A DNA stretch of 64,000 nt. Source: Alentia gelatinosa (lineage: Eukaryota > Annelida > Polychaeta > Phyllodocida > Polynoidae). Location: contig OX465587.1 of assembly GCA_950022655.1 (NCBI GenBank), positions 26,291,716-26,355,715 of the forward strand, given 5' to 3'. Positions 9,603 through 22,900 of the stretch are shown here, one piece after another (positions within the stretch are counted from its first letter, which is position 1; each line of letters opens with the position of its first letter). Below the pieces are notes generated by a model. That model was not told where the DNA came from, searched no databases, and saw nothing but the letters and a program-made list of their open reading frames with translations. Position numbers and translations under genes: made by a program.

Positions 9603-10071
9603 TATTACCTACTTTATCTAAAAAACTACGATTCTGGTAGTATCTGCTTGGACTTCTGCCCGCACATAAGGACAGAGTGAACCAGACTTAGGCTTGGAGA
9701 GTGAGGGGCCACCAGAGTGAGAATCTTGTGGAGGAAAACATTAGAATCTGTTCTTCTTTTTTGTAGATCTATTGGCAGAAATATCTGTTCTCTTATGATT
9801 TATTTCGAGCCATGCCGAAATCAATGTTTAGTAGTGTAGTTTTCTTATCTACTTTTCTCGTGAGAAACCAATGAGATCTCAACTTTTGCTGGTCGCCCCA
9901 ATTTCAAAACTCCACTGATTTCCTCCACCCAGCAACAGCCTAAGTATTTGACCCTATTAGAGCATCTGACTTTGTGGAGTAGTGGGCAGGATGTTTCCCT
10001 GGCAATGCGAGTGTCGGGTGTTCGAACCCAGCAATAGGCAGACCATAATTTTATTTTTCAATATTCTCTCC

Positions 10072-10442
10072 TTAACCCTTTAAGGACGTATGATGCCTAG
10101 AGGCATCACCGCGTTAAAGACGCATGATGCCTGGAGGCATCACCGCACTAAAGACCCATGATGCCTTAAGGCATCATTGTCCCAATATTAAGAAAAATGG
10201 TTTGACAAAGAAATAATGGCGCAATATTCATGAAATCTTCAGAAAATGTAGATATAATATCATATTTAGTATTTCTATTAAAAAGAAATAAAACATTTAT
10301 GAATATGTATCATATTGCATAATTACAAACTTGGATGTCAGTTTTAACTATTATGTGGCCGTCCTGTAGCCAGACAGACTACCACCAGTATCTGTCCTTA
10401 TGGGAGTAGCTGGACCCCTGGCAGCCGTCCTTAAAGGGTTAA
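10072..10442. mobile_element. piggyBac-like MITE (363 bp) with TTAA target duplication
   Basis: The element at 10076-10438 interrupts monomer 2. Its ends are perfect 13-bp inverted repeats, CCCTTTAAGGACG (10076-10088) and CGTCCTTAAAGGG (10426-10438). It is flanked on both sides by TTAA (10072-10075 and 10439-10442), while empty units have a single TTAA at the same place. Monomer 2 is 1621 bp, exactly 1254 + 363 + 4. The TTAA duplication and CCC start are hallmarks of the piggyBac superfamily. With no coding capacity, this is a non-autonomous copy needing transposase from elsewhere. Its left third contains three tandem palindromic modules, listed separately. No other monomer in the window has it. 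Confidence 0.9.
10081..10182. repeat. Three tandem ~36-bp palindromic modules inside the MITE
   Basis: The modules centre on GATGCCTAGAGGCATC, GATGCCTGGAGGCATC and GATGCCTTAAGGCATC, each a near-perfect or perfect dyad, spaced about 36 bp apart. Each is preceded by a short AAGGACG/AAGACGC/AAGACCC-type lead that echoes the inner part of the terminal repeat. Sub-terminal repeats of this sort in DNA transposons often bind transposase; that role here is inference. Confidence 0.8.
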
Positions 10443-13400
10443 CTCGGATTCGATGAAGTCGCTAAATATATCCATGATATTTATGAAAGATAGATAAAAG
10501 AAGCAAAAGGAACCAAACTGATTTGTTCCTGCTATATTTTGAGCGTACCAATCTCTGATCACTTTAAAGTTTGCCTATAATGAATGGATAGCAAACCATT
10601 CCTGTTGAGGAAGCATTTGTTTCACACCGTCTCCACCAGGTGGCAAGCCTGTACCATGACTTGACCAGTCTCTCCTCACTGGTAGGGTTCCCTACACAGC
10701 ATGTTGCAGGGCTTGCCCTGTAGAGGAATCATGTGCATCTTGTCCTGTATAACAAATTCAGAATACTCTCATCAGCAATGTTTAGCAAGACACATACTGA
10801 TATTACATTATCTACCAAGAACAAAGGGTTGGAGGGTTTCAATGTGATTTTTCTTGAGAAATCCTACATTGAAAAACGTCCCTGTGAACTAAATGCTTTT
10901 TCATAGAGGTAAATTAATTGCTCTTGAATGCTATTCCAGTGAGGGATTATGATATCAGTATATGGTAGTATTGTGGAGCAGCTTATAGGACTATTTCTTG
11001 GAGTCTAAAAAAGCATGATTGAGACTTTTGTCATGGACTTCATAGGGCTCTATGTTCAAGTGAGGCCATTGTTTTAAAATGATACAAACATGATCAATTA
11101 TACATAATTATCATATTTGACCTGAACTTCACCGAGGAAAATGCCATAAATCGTAAATAAATTGGGGGAGAGGGTCTTCTAGAGATAAGTGAAAATATGC
11201 ATGTCAAATGTATCCATGATACTTATTACCTACTATATCTAAAAAACTACGATTCTGGTAATATCTGCTTGGACTTCTGCCCACACATAAGGACAGAGTG
11301 AACCAGACTTAGGCTTGGAGAGTGAGGGGCCACCAGAGTGAGAATCTCGTGGAGGAAAATATTAGAATCTGTTCATCTTTTTTGTAGATCTATTGGCAGA
11401 AATATCTTTTCTCTTATGATTTATTTTCGAGCCATGCTGAAATCAATGTTTAGTAGTGTAGTTTTCTTATCTACTTTTCTCGTGAGAAACCAATGAGATC
11501 TCAACTTTCGCTGGTCGCCCCACTTTCAAAACTCCGCTAATTCCCTCCACCCAGCAACAGCCTAAGTATTTGACCCTATATTAGAGCATCTTAATTTGTT
11601 GAGTAGTGGGCAGGGTGTTTCCCTGGCAATGCGAGTGTCGGGTGTTCGAATTTAGCAATAGGCAGCCCATAATTTCATTTTTCAATATTCTCCCCTTTAC
11701 TCGGACTCGACGAAGTCGCTTTATATATCCATGATATTTATGAAAGATAGATAAAAGAAGCAAAAGGAACCAAACTGATTTGTTCCTGCTATATTTTGAG
11801 TGTGCCAATCTCTGATCACTTTAAAGTTTGCCTATAATGGATTGATAGCAAACTATTCCTGGTGAGGAAGCATTTGTTTCACACCATCTCCACCAGGTGG
11901 CAAGCCTGTACCATGACTTGACCAGTCTCTCCTCACTGGTAGGGTTCCCTACACAGCATGTTGCAGGGATTGCCCTGTAGAGGAATCATGTGCATCTTGT
12001 CCTGTATAACAAATTCAGAACACTCTCATCAGCAATGTTTAGCAAGACACATACTGATATTACATTATCTACCAATGACAAAGGGTTGGAGGGTTTCAAT
12101 GTGATTTTTCTTGAGAAATCCTACATTGAAAAACATCCCTGTGAACTAAATGCTTTTTCATAGAAATTAATTAATTGCTCTTGAATGCTATTCCAGTGAG
12201 GGATTATGATATCAGTATATGGTAGTATTGTGGAGCAGCTTATAGGACTATTTCTTGGATTCTAAAAAAGCATAATTGAGACTTATGTCATGGACGTCAT
12301 AGGGCTCTATGTTCAAGTGAGGCCATTGTTTTAAAATGATACAAACATGATCAATTATACATAATTATCATATTTGACCTGAACTTCACAAAGGAAAATG
12401 CCATAAACTGTAAATAAACTTGGAGAGAGGGTCTTCTAGAGATAAGTGAAAATATGCATGTCAAATATATCCATGATACTTATTACCTACTATGTCTAAA
12501 AAACTACGATTCTGGTAGTATCTGCTTGGACTTCTGCCCGCACATAAGGACAGAGTGAATCAGACTTAGGCTTGGGGAGTGAGGGGCCACCAGAGTGAGA
12601 ATCTCGTGGAGGAAAATATTAGAATCTGCTCCTTTTTTGTAGATCTATTGGCAGAAATATCTTTTCTCTTATGATTTATTTTCGAGCCATGCTGAAATCA
12701 ATGTCTAGTAGTGTAGTTTTCTTATCTACTTTTCTCGTGAGAAACCAATGAGATCTCAACTTTCGCTGGTCGCCCCACTTTGAAAACTCTGCTGATTCCC
12801 TCCACCCAGTAACAGCCTAAGTATTTGACCCTATTAGAGCATCTGACTTTGTGGAGTAGTGGGCAGGGTGTTTCCCTGGCAATGCGAGTGTCGGGTGTTC
12901 GAACTCAGCAATAGGCAGCCCATAATTTCATTTTTCAATATTCTCCCCTTTACTCGGACTCGATGAGGTCGCTTTATATATCCATGATATTTATGAAAGA
13001 TAGATAAAAGAAGTAAAAGGAACCAAACTGATTTGTTCCTGCTATATTTTGAGCGTACCAATCTCTGATCACTTTAAAGTTTGCCTATAATGGATTGATA
13101 GTAAACAATTCCTGTTGAGGAAGCATTTGTTTCACACCGTCTCCACCAGGTGGCAAGCCTGTACCATGACTTGACCAGTCTCTCCTCACTGGTAGGGTTC
13201 CCTACACAGCATGTTGCAGGGATTGCCCTGTAGAGGAATCATATGCATCTTGTCCTGTATAACAAATTCAGAATACTCTCTTCAGCAATGTTTGCAAGAC
13301 ACATACTGATATTACATTATCTACCAAGAACAAAGGGTTGGAGGGTTTCAATGTGATTTTTCTTGAGAAATCCTACATTGAAAAACGTCCCTGTGAACTA

Positions 13401-14104
13401 AATGCTTTTTCATAGAAGTTAATTAATTGCTCTTGAATGCTATTCCAGTGAGGGATTATGATATCAGTATATGGTAGTATTGTGGAGCAGCTTATAGGAC
13501 TATTTCTTGGATTCTAAAAAAGCATAATTGAGACTTATGTCATGGACTTCATAGGGCTCTATGTTCAAGTGAGGCCATTGTTTTAAAATGATACAAACAT
13601 GATCAATTATACATAATTATCATATTTGACCTGAACTTCACCAGGGAAAATGCCATAAATCGTAAATAAACTGGGGGAGAGGGTCTTCTAGAGATAAGCG
13701 AAAATATGCATGTCAAATATATCCATGATACTTATTACCTACCATATCTAAAAAACTACGATTCTGGTAGTATCTGCTTGGACTTCTGCCCGCACATAAG
13801 GACAGAGTGAACCAGACTTAGGCTTGGAGAGTGAGGGGCCACCAGAGTGAGAATCTCGTGGAGGAAAATATTAGAATCTGTTCTTCTTTTTTGTAGATCT
13901 ATTGGCAGAAATATCTGTTCTCTTATGATTTATTTCGAGCCATGCCCAAATCAATGTTTAGTAGTGTAGTTTTCTTATCTACTTTTCTCTTGAGAAACCA
14001 ATGAGATCTCAACTTTCGCTGGTCGCCCCACTTTCAAAACTCCGCTGATTCCCTCCACCCAGCAACAGCCTAAGTATTTGACCCTATTAGAGCATCTGAC
14101 TTTG

Positions 14105-14188
14105 TGGAGTAGTGGGCAGGGTGTTTCCCTGGCAATGCCAGTGTCGGGTGTTCGAACCCAGCAATAGGCAGACCATAATTTTATTTTT
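14105..14188 (+). ncRNA. tRNA-like segment with Pol III A/B boxes and T-run (representative copy)
   Basis: TGGAGTAGTGG at 14105-14115 differs from the A-box consensus TGGCNNAGTGG at one position. TGTTCGAACCC at 14149-14159 differs from the B-box consensus GGTTCGAANCC only at its first base. The two starts are 44 bp apart, the spacing found in real tRNA genes. A 5-bp hairpin CAGGG/CCCTG lies between them where an anticodon arm would be, and oligo-T runs at 14179-14182 and 14184-14188 could terminate Pol III. The upstream TAGAGCATCTGACT also resembles the D-arm region of many tRNAs, an alternative register. No full cloverleaf with a matched acceptor stem forms, so this is a tRNA-derived (SINE-like) relic or a degenerate Pol III unit rather than a tRNA gene. 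The same segment occurs in almost every monomer, with the B-box intact in many and broken in some (for example TTTGAATAC at 29210 and 50515). Confidence 0.4.
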
Positions 14189-14444
14189 CAATATTCTCCC
14201 CTTAACTGGGACTCGACGAAGTCGCTAAATATATCCATGATATTTATGAAAGATAGATAAAAGAAGCAAAAGTAACGAAACTGATTTCTTCCTGCTATAT
14301 TTGGAGCGTACCAATCTCTGATCACTTTAAAGTTTGCCTATAATGGATTGATAGCAAACCATTCCTGTTGAGGAAGCATTTGTTTCACACCGTCTCCACC
14401 AGGTGGCAAGCCTGTACCATGACTTGACCAGTCTCTCCTCACTG

Positions 14445-14458
14445 GTAGGGTTCCCTAC
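14445..14458. repeat. Conserved hairpin of the 1254-bp monomer (representative copy)
   Basis: GTAGGGTTCCCTAC is a perfect dyad (6-bp arms, 2-nt centre) found unchanged in every monomer I checked. It sits between the dyad CCACCAGGTGG upstream and the smaller dyad CAGGG-attg-CCCTG about 17 bp downstream, so this 100-bp part of the unit is rich in short dyads. The function is unknown. Confidence 0.6.
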
Positions 14459-15092
14459 ACAGCATGTTGCAGGGATTGCCCTGTAGAGGAATCATATGCA
14501 TCTTGTCCTGTATAACAAATTCAGAATACTCTTTTCAGCAATGTTTAGCAAGACACATACTGATATTACATTATCTACCAATGACAAAGGGTTGGAGGGT
14601 TTCAATGTGATTTTTCTTGAGAAATCCTACATTGAAAAACGTCCCTGTGAACTAAATGCTTTTTCATAGAAGTTAATTAATTGCTCTTGAATGCTATTCC
14701 AGTGAGGGATTATGATATCAGTATATGGTAGTATTGTGGAGCAGCTTATAGGACTATTTCTTGGATTCTAAAAAAGCATAATTGAGACTTATGTCATGGA
14801 CTTCATAGGGCTCTATGTTCAAGTGAGGCCATTGTTTTAAAATGATACAAACATGATCAATAATACTTAATTATCATATTTGACCTGAACTTCACAAAGG
14901 AAAATGCCATAAATCGTAAATAAACTGGGGGAGAGGGTCTTCTAGAGATAAGTGAAAATATGCATGTCAAATATATCCATGATACTTATTACCTACTATA
15001 TCTAGAAAACTACGATTCTGGTAGTATCTGCTTGGACTTCTGCCCGCACATAAGGACAGAGTGAATCAGCCTTAGGCTTGGAGAGTGAGGGG

Positions 15093-15115
15093 CCACGAGA
15101 GTGAGAATCTCGTGG
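15093..15115. repeat. 8-bp stem-loop of the 1254-bp monomer (representative copy)
   Basis: CCACGAGA and TCTCGTGG are perfect arms around a 7-nt loop (GTGAGAA). Roughly half the monomers have this perfect form; the rest read CCACCAGA on the left, which breaks one pair. The two forms are diagnostic of monomer subfamilies. Confidence 0.6.
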
Positions 15116-18100
15116 AGGAAAATATTAGAATCTGTTCTTCTTTTTTGTAGATCTATTGGCAGAAATATCTGTTCTCTTATGATTTATTTTCGAGCCATGC
15201 TGAAATCAATGTCAAGTAGTGTAGTTTTCTTATCTACTTTTCTCTTGAAAAACCAATGAGATCTCAACTTTCGCTGGTCGCCCCACTTTCAAAACTCCGC
15301 TGATTCCCTCCACCCAGCAACAGCCTAAGTATTTGACCCTATTAGAGCATCTGACTTTGTGGAGTAGTGGGCAGGGTGTTTCCCTGGCAATGCCAGTGTC
15401 GGGTGTTCAAACCCAGCAATAGGCAGACCATAATTTTATTTTTCAATATTCTCCCCTTAACTGGGACTCGATGAAGTCGCTGTATATATCCATGATATTT
15501 ATGAAAGATAGATAAAAGAAGCAAAAGGAACCAAACTGATTTCTTCCTGCTATATTTTGAGCGTACCAATCTCTGATCACTTTAAAGTTTGCCTATAATG
15601 GATTGATAGTAAACAATTCCTGTTGAGGAAGCATTTGTTTCACACCGTCTCCACCAGGTGGCAAGCCTGTACCATGACTTGACCAGTCTCTCCTCACTGG
15701 TAGGGTTCCCTACACAGCATGTTGCAGGGATTGCCCTGTAGAGGAATCATATGCATCTTGTCCTGTATAACAAATTCAGAATACTCTCTTCAGCAATGTT
15801 TGCAAGACACATACTGATATTACATTATCTACCAAGAACAAAGGGTTGGAGGGTTTCAATGTGATTTTTCTTGAGAAATCCTACATTGAAAAACGTCCCT
15901 GTGAACTAAATGCTTTTTCATAGAAGTTAATTAATTGCTCTTGAATGCTATTCCAGTGAGGGATTATGATATCAGTATATGGTAGTATTGTGGAGCAGCT
16001 TATAGGACTATTTCTTGGATTCTAAAAAAGCATAATTGAGACTTATGTCATGGACTTCATAGGGCTCTATGTTCAAGTGAGGCCATTGTTTTAAAATGAT
16101 ACAAACATGATCAATTATACATAATTATCATATTTGACCTGAACTTCACCAGGGAAAATGCCATAAATCGTAAATAAACTGGGGGAGAGGGTCTTCTAGA
16201 GATAAGCGAAAATATGCATGTCAAATATATCCATGATACTTATTACCTACCATATCTAAAAAACTACGATTCTGGTAGTATCTGCTTGGACTTCTGCCCG
16301 CACATAAGGACAGAGTGAACCAGACTTAGGCTTGGAGAGTGAGGGGCCACCAGAGTGAGAATCTCGTGGAGGAAAATATTAGAATCTGTTCTTCTTTTTT
16401 GTAGATCTATTGGCAGAAATATCTGTTCTCTTATGATTTATTTCGAGCCATGCCCAAATCAATGTTTAGTAGTGTAGTTTTCTTATCTACTTTTCTCTTG
16501 AGAAACCAATGAGATCTCAACTTTCGCTGGTTGCCCCACTTTCAAAACTCCGCTGATTCCCTCCACCCAGCAACAGCCTAAGTATTTGACCCTATTAGAG
16601 CATCTGACTTTGTGGAGTAGTGGGCAGGGTGTTTCCCTGGCAATGCCAGTGTCGGGTGTTCGAACCCAGCAATAGGCAGACCATAATTTTATTTTTCAAT
16701 ATTCTCCCCTTAACTGGGACTCGACGAAGTCGCTAAATATATCCATGATATTTATGAAAGATAGATAAAAGAAGCAAAAGTAACGAAACTGATTTCTTCC
16801 TGCTATATTTGGAGCGTACCAATCTCTGATCACTTTAAAGTTTGCCTATAATGGATTGATAGCAAACCATTCCTGTTGAGGAAGCATTTGTTTCACACCG
16901 TCTCCACCAGGTGGCAAGCCTGTACCATGACTTGACCAGTCTCTCCTCACTGGTAGGGTTCCCTACACAGCATGTTGCAGGGATTGCCCTGTAGAGGAAT
17001 CATATGCATCTTGTCCTGTATAACAAATTCAGAATACTCTTTTCAGCAATGTTTAGCAAGACACATACTGATATTACATTATCTACCAATGACAAAGGGT
17101 TGGAGGGTTTCAATGTGATTTTTCTTGAGAAATCCTACATTGAAAAACGTCCCTGTGAACTAAATGCTTTTTCATAGAAGTTAATTAATTGCTCTTGAAT
17201 GCTATTCCAGTGAGGGATTATGATATCAGTATATGGTAGTATTGTGGAGCAGCTTATAGGACTATTTCTTGGATTCTAAAAAAGCATAATTGAGACTTAT
17301 GTCATGGACTTCATAGGGCTCTATGTTCAAGTGAGGCCATTGTTTTAAAATGATACAAACATGATCAATAATACTTAATTATCATATTTGACCTGAACTT
17401 CACAAAGGAAAATGCCATAAATCGTAAATAAACTGGGGGAGAGGGTCTTCTAGAGATAAGTGAAAATATGCATGTCAAATATATCCATGATACTTATTAC
17501 CTACTATATCTAGAAAACTACGATTCTGGTAGTATCTGCTTGGACTTCTGCCCGCACATAAGGACAGAGTGAATCAGCCTTAGGCTTGGAGAGTGAGGGG
17601 CCACGAGAGTGAGAATCTCGTGGAGGAAAATATTAGAATCTGTTCTTCTTTTTTGTAGATCTATTGGCAGAAATATCTGTTCTCTTATGATTTATTTTCG
17701 AGCCATGCTGAAATCAATGTCAAGTAGTGTAGTTTTCTTATCTACTTTTCTCTTGAAAAACCAATGAGATCTCAACTTTCGCTGGTCGCCCCACTTTCAA
17801 AACTCCGCTGATTCCCTCCACCCAGCAACAGCCTAAGTATTTGACCCTATTAGAGCATCTGACTTTGTGGAGTAGTGGGCAGGGTGTTTCCCTGGCAATG
17901 CCAGTGTCGGGTGTTCAAACCCAGCAATAGGCAGACCATAATTTTATTTTTCAATATTCTCCCCTTAACTGGGACTCGATGAAGTCGCTGTATATATCCA
18001 TGATATTTATGAAAGATAGATAAAAGAAGCAAAAGGAACCAAACTGATTTCTTCCTGCTATATTTTGAGCGTACCAATCTCTGATCACTTTAAAGTTTGC

Positions 18101-19999
18101 CTATAATGGATTGATAGCAAACCATTCCTGTTGAGGAAGCATTTGTTTCACACCGTCTCCACCAGGTGGCAAGCCTGTACCATGACTTGACCAGTCTCTC
18201 CTCACTGGTAGGGTTCCCTACACAGCATGTTGCAGGGATTGCCCTGTAGAGGAATCATATGCATCTTGTCCTGTATAACAAATTCAGAATACTCTCTTCA
18301 GCAATGTTTAGCAAGACACATACTGATATTACATTATCTACCAATGACAAAGGGTTGGAGGGTTTCAATGTGATTTTTCTTGAGAAATCCTACATTGAAA
18401 AACGTCCCTGTGAACTAAATGCTTTTTCATAGAAGTTAATTAATTGCTCTTGAATGCTATTCCAGTGAGGGATTATGATATCAGTATATGGTAGTATTGT
18501 AGAGCAGCTTATAGGACTATTTCTTGGAGTCTAAAAAAGCATAATTGAGACTTTTGTCATGGACTTCATAGGGCTCTATGTTCAACTGAGGCCATTGTTT
18601 TAAAATGATACAAACATGATCAATTATACATAATTATCATATTTGACCTGAACTTCACAAAGGAAAATGCCATAAACCGTAAATAAACTGGGGGAGAGGG
18701 TCTTCTAGAGATAAGTGAAAATATGCATGTCAAATATATCCATGATACTTATTACCTACTATATCTAAAAAACTACGATTCTGGTAGTATCTGCTTGGAC
18801 TTCTGCCCGCACATAAGGACAGAGTGAATCAGACTTAGGCTTGGAGAGTGAGGGGCCACGAGAGTGAGAATCTCGTGGAGGAAAATATTAGAATCTGTTC
18901 TTCTTTTTTGTAGATCTATTGGCAGAAATATCTTTTCTCTTATGATTTATTTCGAGCCATGCCCAAATCAATGTTTAGTAGTGTAGTTTTCTTATCTACT
19001 TTTCACTTGAGAAACCAATGAGATCTCAACTTTCGCTGGTCGCCCCACTTTCAAAACTCCGCTGATTCCCTCCACCCAGCAACAGCCTAAGTATTTGACC
19101 CTATTAGAGCATCTGACTTTGTGGAGTAGTGGGCAGGGTGTTTCCCTGGCAATGCCAGTGTCGGGTGTTCAAACCCAGCAATAGGCAGACCATAATTTTA
19201 TTTTTCAATATTCTCCCCTTAACTGGGACTCTACGAAGTCGCTAAATATATCCATGATATTTATGAAAGATAGATAAAAGAAGCAAAAGGAACCAAACTG
19301 ATTTGTTCCTGCTATATTTTGAGCGTACCAATCTCTGATCACTTTAAAGTTTGCCTATAATGGATTGATAGCAAACCATTCCTGTTGAGGAAGCATTTGT
19401 TTCACACCGTCTCCACCAGGTGGCAAGCCTGTACCATGACTTGACCAGTCTCTCCTCACTGGTAGGGTTCCCTACACAGCATGTTGCAGGGATTGCCCTG
19501 TAGAGGAATCATATGCATCTTGTCCTGTATAACAAATTCAGAATACTCTCTTCAGCAATGTTTAGCAAGACACATACTGATATTACATTATCTACCAATG
19601 ACAAAGGGTTGGAGGGTTTCAATGTGATTTTTCTTGAGAAATCCTACATTGAAAAACGTCCCTGTGAACTAAATGCTTTTTCATAGAAGTTAATTAATTG
19701 CTCTTGAATGCTATTCCAGTGAGGGATTATGATATCAGTATATGGTAGTATTGTGGAGCAGCTTATAGGACTATTTCTTGGAGTCTAAAAAAGCATAATT
19801 GAGACTTATGTCATGGACTTCATAGGGCTCTATGTTCAACTGAGGCCATTGTTTTAAAATGATACAAACATGATCAATTATACATAATTATCATATTTGA
19901 CCTGAACTTCACAAAGGAAAATGCCATAAACCGTAAATAAACTGGGGGAGAGGGTCTTCTAGAGATAAGTGAAAATATGCATGTCAAATATATCCATGA

Positions 20000-22900
20000 T
20001 ACTTATTACCTACTATATCTAAAAAACTATGATTCTGGTAGTATCTGCTTGGACTTCTGCCCGCACATAACGACAGAGTGAACCAGACTTAAGCTTGGAG
20101 AGTGAGGGGCCACCAGAGTGAGAATCTCGTGGAGGAAAATATTAGAATCTGTTCTTCTTTTTTGTAGATCTATTGGCAGAAATATCTTTTCTCTTATGAT
20201 TTATTTCGAGCCATGCCCAAATCAATGTTTAGTAGTGTAGTTTTCTTATCTACTTTTCTCTTGAGAAACCAATGAGATCTCAACTTTCGCTGGTCGCCCC
20301 ACTTTCAAAACTCCGCTGATTCCCTCCACCCAGCAACAGCCTAAGTATTTGACCCTATTAGAGCATCTGACTTTGTGGAGTAGTCGGTAGGGTGTTTCCC
20401 TGGCAATGCCAGTGTCGGGTGTTCGAACCCAGCATTAGGCAGACCATAATTTTATTTTTCAATATTCTCCCCTTAACTGGGACTCGACGAAGTCGCTAAA
20501 TATATCCATGATATTTATGAAAGATAGATAAAAGAAGCAAAAGGAACCAAACTGATTTGTTCCTGCTATATTTTGAGCGTACCAATCTCTGATCACTTTA
20601 AAGTTTGCCTATAATGGATTGATAGCAAACCATTCCTGTTGAGGAAGCATTTGTTTCACACCGTCTCCACCAGGTGGCAAGCCTGTACCATGACTTGACC
20701 AGTCTCTCCTCACTGGTAGGGTTCCCTACACAGCATGTTGCAGGGATTGCCCTGTAGAGGAATCATGTGCATCTTGTCCTGTATAACAAATTCAGAATAC
20801 TCTCATCAGCAATGTTTAGCAAGACACATACTGGTATTACATTATCTACCAAGAACAAAGGGTTGGAGGGTTTCAATGTGATTTTTCTTGAGAAATCCTA
20901 CATTGAAAAACGTCCCTGTGAACTAAATGCTTTTTCATAGAGGTAAATTAATTGCTCTTGAATGCTATTCCAGTGAGGGATTATGATATCAGTATATGGT
21001 AGTATTGTGGAGCAGCTTATAGGACTATTTCTTGGATTCTAAAAAAGCATAATTGAGACTTATGTCATGGACTTCATAGGGCTCTATGTTCAAGTGAGGC
21101 CATTGTTTTAAAATGATACAAACATGATCAATTATACATAATTATCATATTTGACCTGAACTTCACCAAGGAAAATGCCATAAATCGTGAATAAACTGGG
21201 GGAGAGGGTCTTCTAGAGATAAGTGAAAATATGCATGTCAAATATATCCATGATACTTATTACCTACTATATCTAAAAAACTATGATTCTGGTAGTATCT
21301 GCTTGGACTTCTACCCGCACATAAGGACAGAGTGAACCAGACTTAGGCTTGGAGAGTGAGGGGCCACCAGAGTGAGAATCTCGTGGAGGAAAATATTAGA
21401 ATCTGTTCTTCTTTTTTGTAGATCTATTGGCAGAAATATCTTTTCTCTTATGATTTATTTCGAGCCATGCCCAAATCAATGTTTAGTAGTGTAGTTTTCT
21501 TATCTACTTTTCTCTTGAGAAACCAATGAGATCTCAACTTTCGCTGGTCGCCCCACTTTCAAAACTCCGCTGATTCCCTCCACCCAGCAACAGCCTAAGT
21601 ATTTGACCCTATTAGAGCATCTGACTTTGTGGAGTAGTCGGTAGGGTGTTTCCCTGGCAATGCCAGTGTCGGGTGTTCGAACCCAGCAATAGGCAGACCA
21701 TAATTTTATTTTTCAATATTCTCCCCTTAACTGGGACTCGACGAAGTCGCTAAATATATCCATGATATTTATGAAAGATAGATAAAAGAAGCAAAAGGAA
21801 CCAAACTGACTTGTTCCTGCTATATTTTGAGCGTACCAATCTCTGATCACTTTAAAGTTTGCCTATAATGGATTGATAGCAAACCATTCCTGTTGAGGAA
21901 GCATTTGTTTCACACCGTCTCCACCAGGTGGCAAGCCTGTACCATGACTTGACCAGTCTCTCCTCACTGGTAGGGTTCCCTACACAGCATGTTGCAGGGA
22001 TTGCCCTGTAGAGGAATCATGTGCATCTTGTCCTGTATAACAAATTCAGAATACTCTCATCAGCAATGTTTAGCAAGACACATACTGGTATTACATTATC
22101 TACCAAGAACAAAGGGTTGGAGGGTTTCAATGTGATTTTTCTTGAGAAATCCTACATTGAAAAACGTCCCTGTGAACTAAATGCTTTTTCATAGAGGTAA
22201 ATTAATTGCTCTTGAATGCTATTCCAGTGAGGGATTATGATATCAGTATATGGTAGTATTGTGGAGCAGCTTATAGGACTATTTCTTGGAGTCTAAAAAA
22301 GCATAATTGAGACTTATGTCATGGACTTCATAGGGCTCTATGTTCAAGTGAGGCCATTGTTTTAAAATGATACAAACATGATCAATTATACATAATTATC
22401 ATATTTGACCTGAACTTCACAAAGGAAAATGCCATAAATCGTAAATAAACTGGGGGAGAGGGTCTTCTAGACATAAGTGAAAATATGCATGTCAAATATA
22501 TCCATGATACTTATTACCTACTATATCTAAAAAACTACGATTCTGGTAGTATCTGCTTGGACTTCTGCCCGCACATAAGGACAGAGTGAATCAGACTTAG
22601 GCTTGAAGAGTGAGGGGCCACGAGAGTGAGAATCTCGTGGAGGAAAATATTAGAATCTGTTCTTCTTTTTTGTAGATCTATTGGCAGAAATATCTGTTCT
22701 CTTATGATTTATTTCGAGCCATGCCCAAATCAATTTTTGGTAGCGTAGTTTTCTTATCTACTTTTCTCGTGAGAAACCAATGAGATCTCAACTTTCGCTG
22801 GTCGCCCCACTTTCAAAACTCCGCTGATTCCCTCCACCCAGCAACACCCTAAGTATTTGACCCTATTAGAGCATCTGACTTTGTGGAGTAGTGGGCAGAG

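Larger units (their letters stand above)
9603..11223 (+). repeat. Monomer 2 of the 1254-bp array, interrupted by the MITE
   Basis: Satellite sequence on either side of the insertion (9603-10075 and 10439-11223) rejoins at one TTAA to give a normal 1254-bp unit. Since neighbouring units lack the insert, it entered after the units were formed and has not spread through the array. Confidence 0.9.
13037..18116 (+). repeat. Near-identical tandem duplication of a two-monomer block
   Basis: About 2508 bp from 13037 reappear from 15545. Rare variants recur at exactly that offset: GTAAACAATT (13101, 15609), TTTGCAAGAC (one A short), CCATATCTAAAA, TTTGGAGCG, AATAATACTTAATT and CTTGAAAAACC. The one difference I noted is GGTCGCCCC against GGTTGCCCC at 16529. 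The block was therefore copied as a dimer very recently. Confidence 0.85.

Noticed and set aside
14017..14034. CENP-B-box-like TTTCGCTGGTCGCCCC in the monomer
   Set aside because: Only the TTCG part fits; the required central A and the CGGG half are absent.
14090..14170. Functional tRNA gene (an anticodon GTT could be read in a 7-nt loop)
   Set aside because: The D-arm is too short in that register, the T-stem is mismatched and no acceptor stem pairs. A tRNA-derived relic is the most that can be said.
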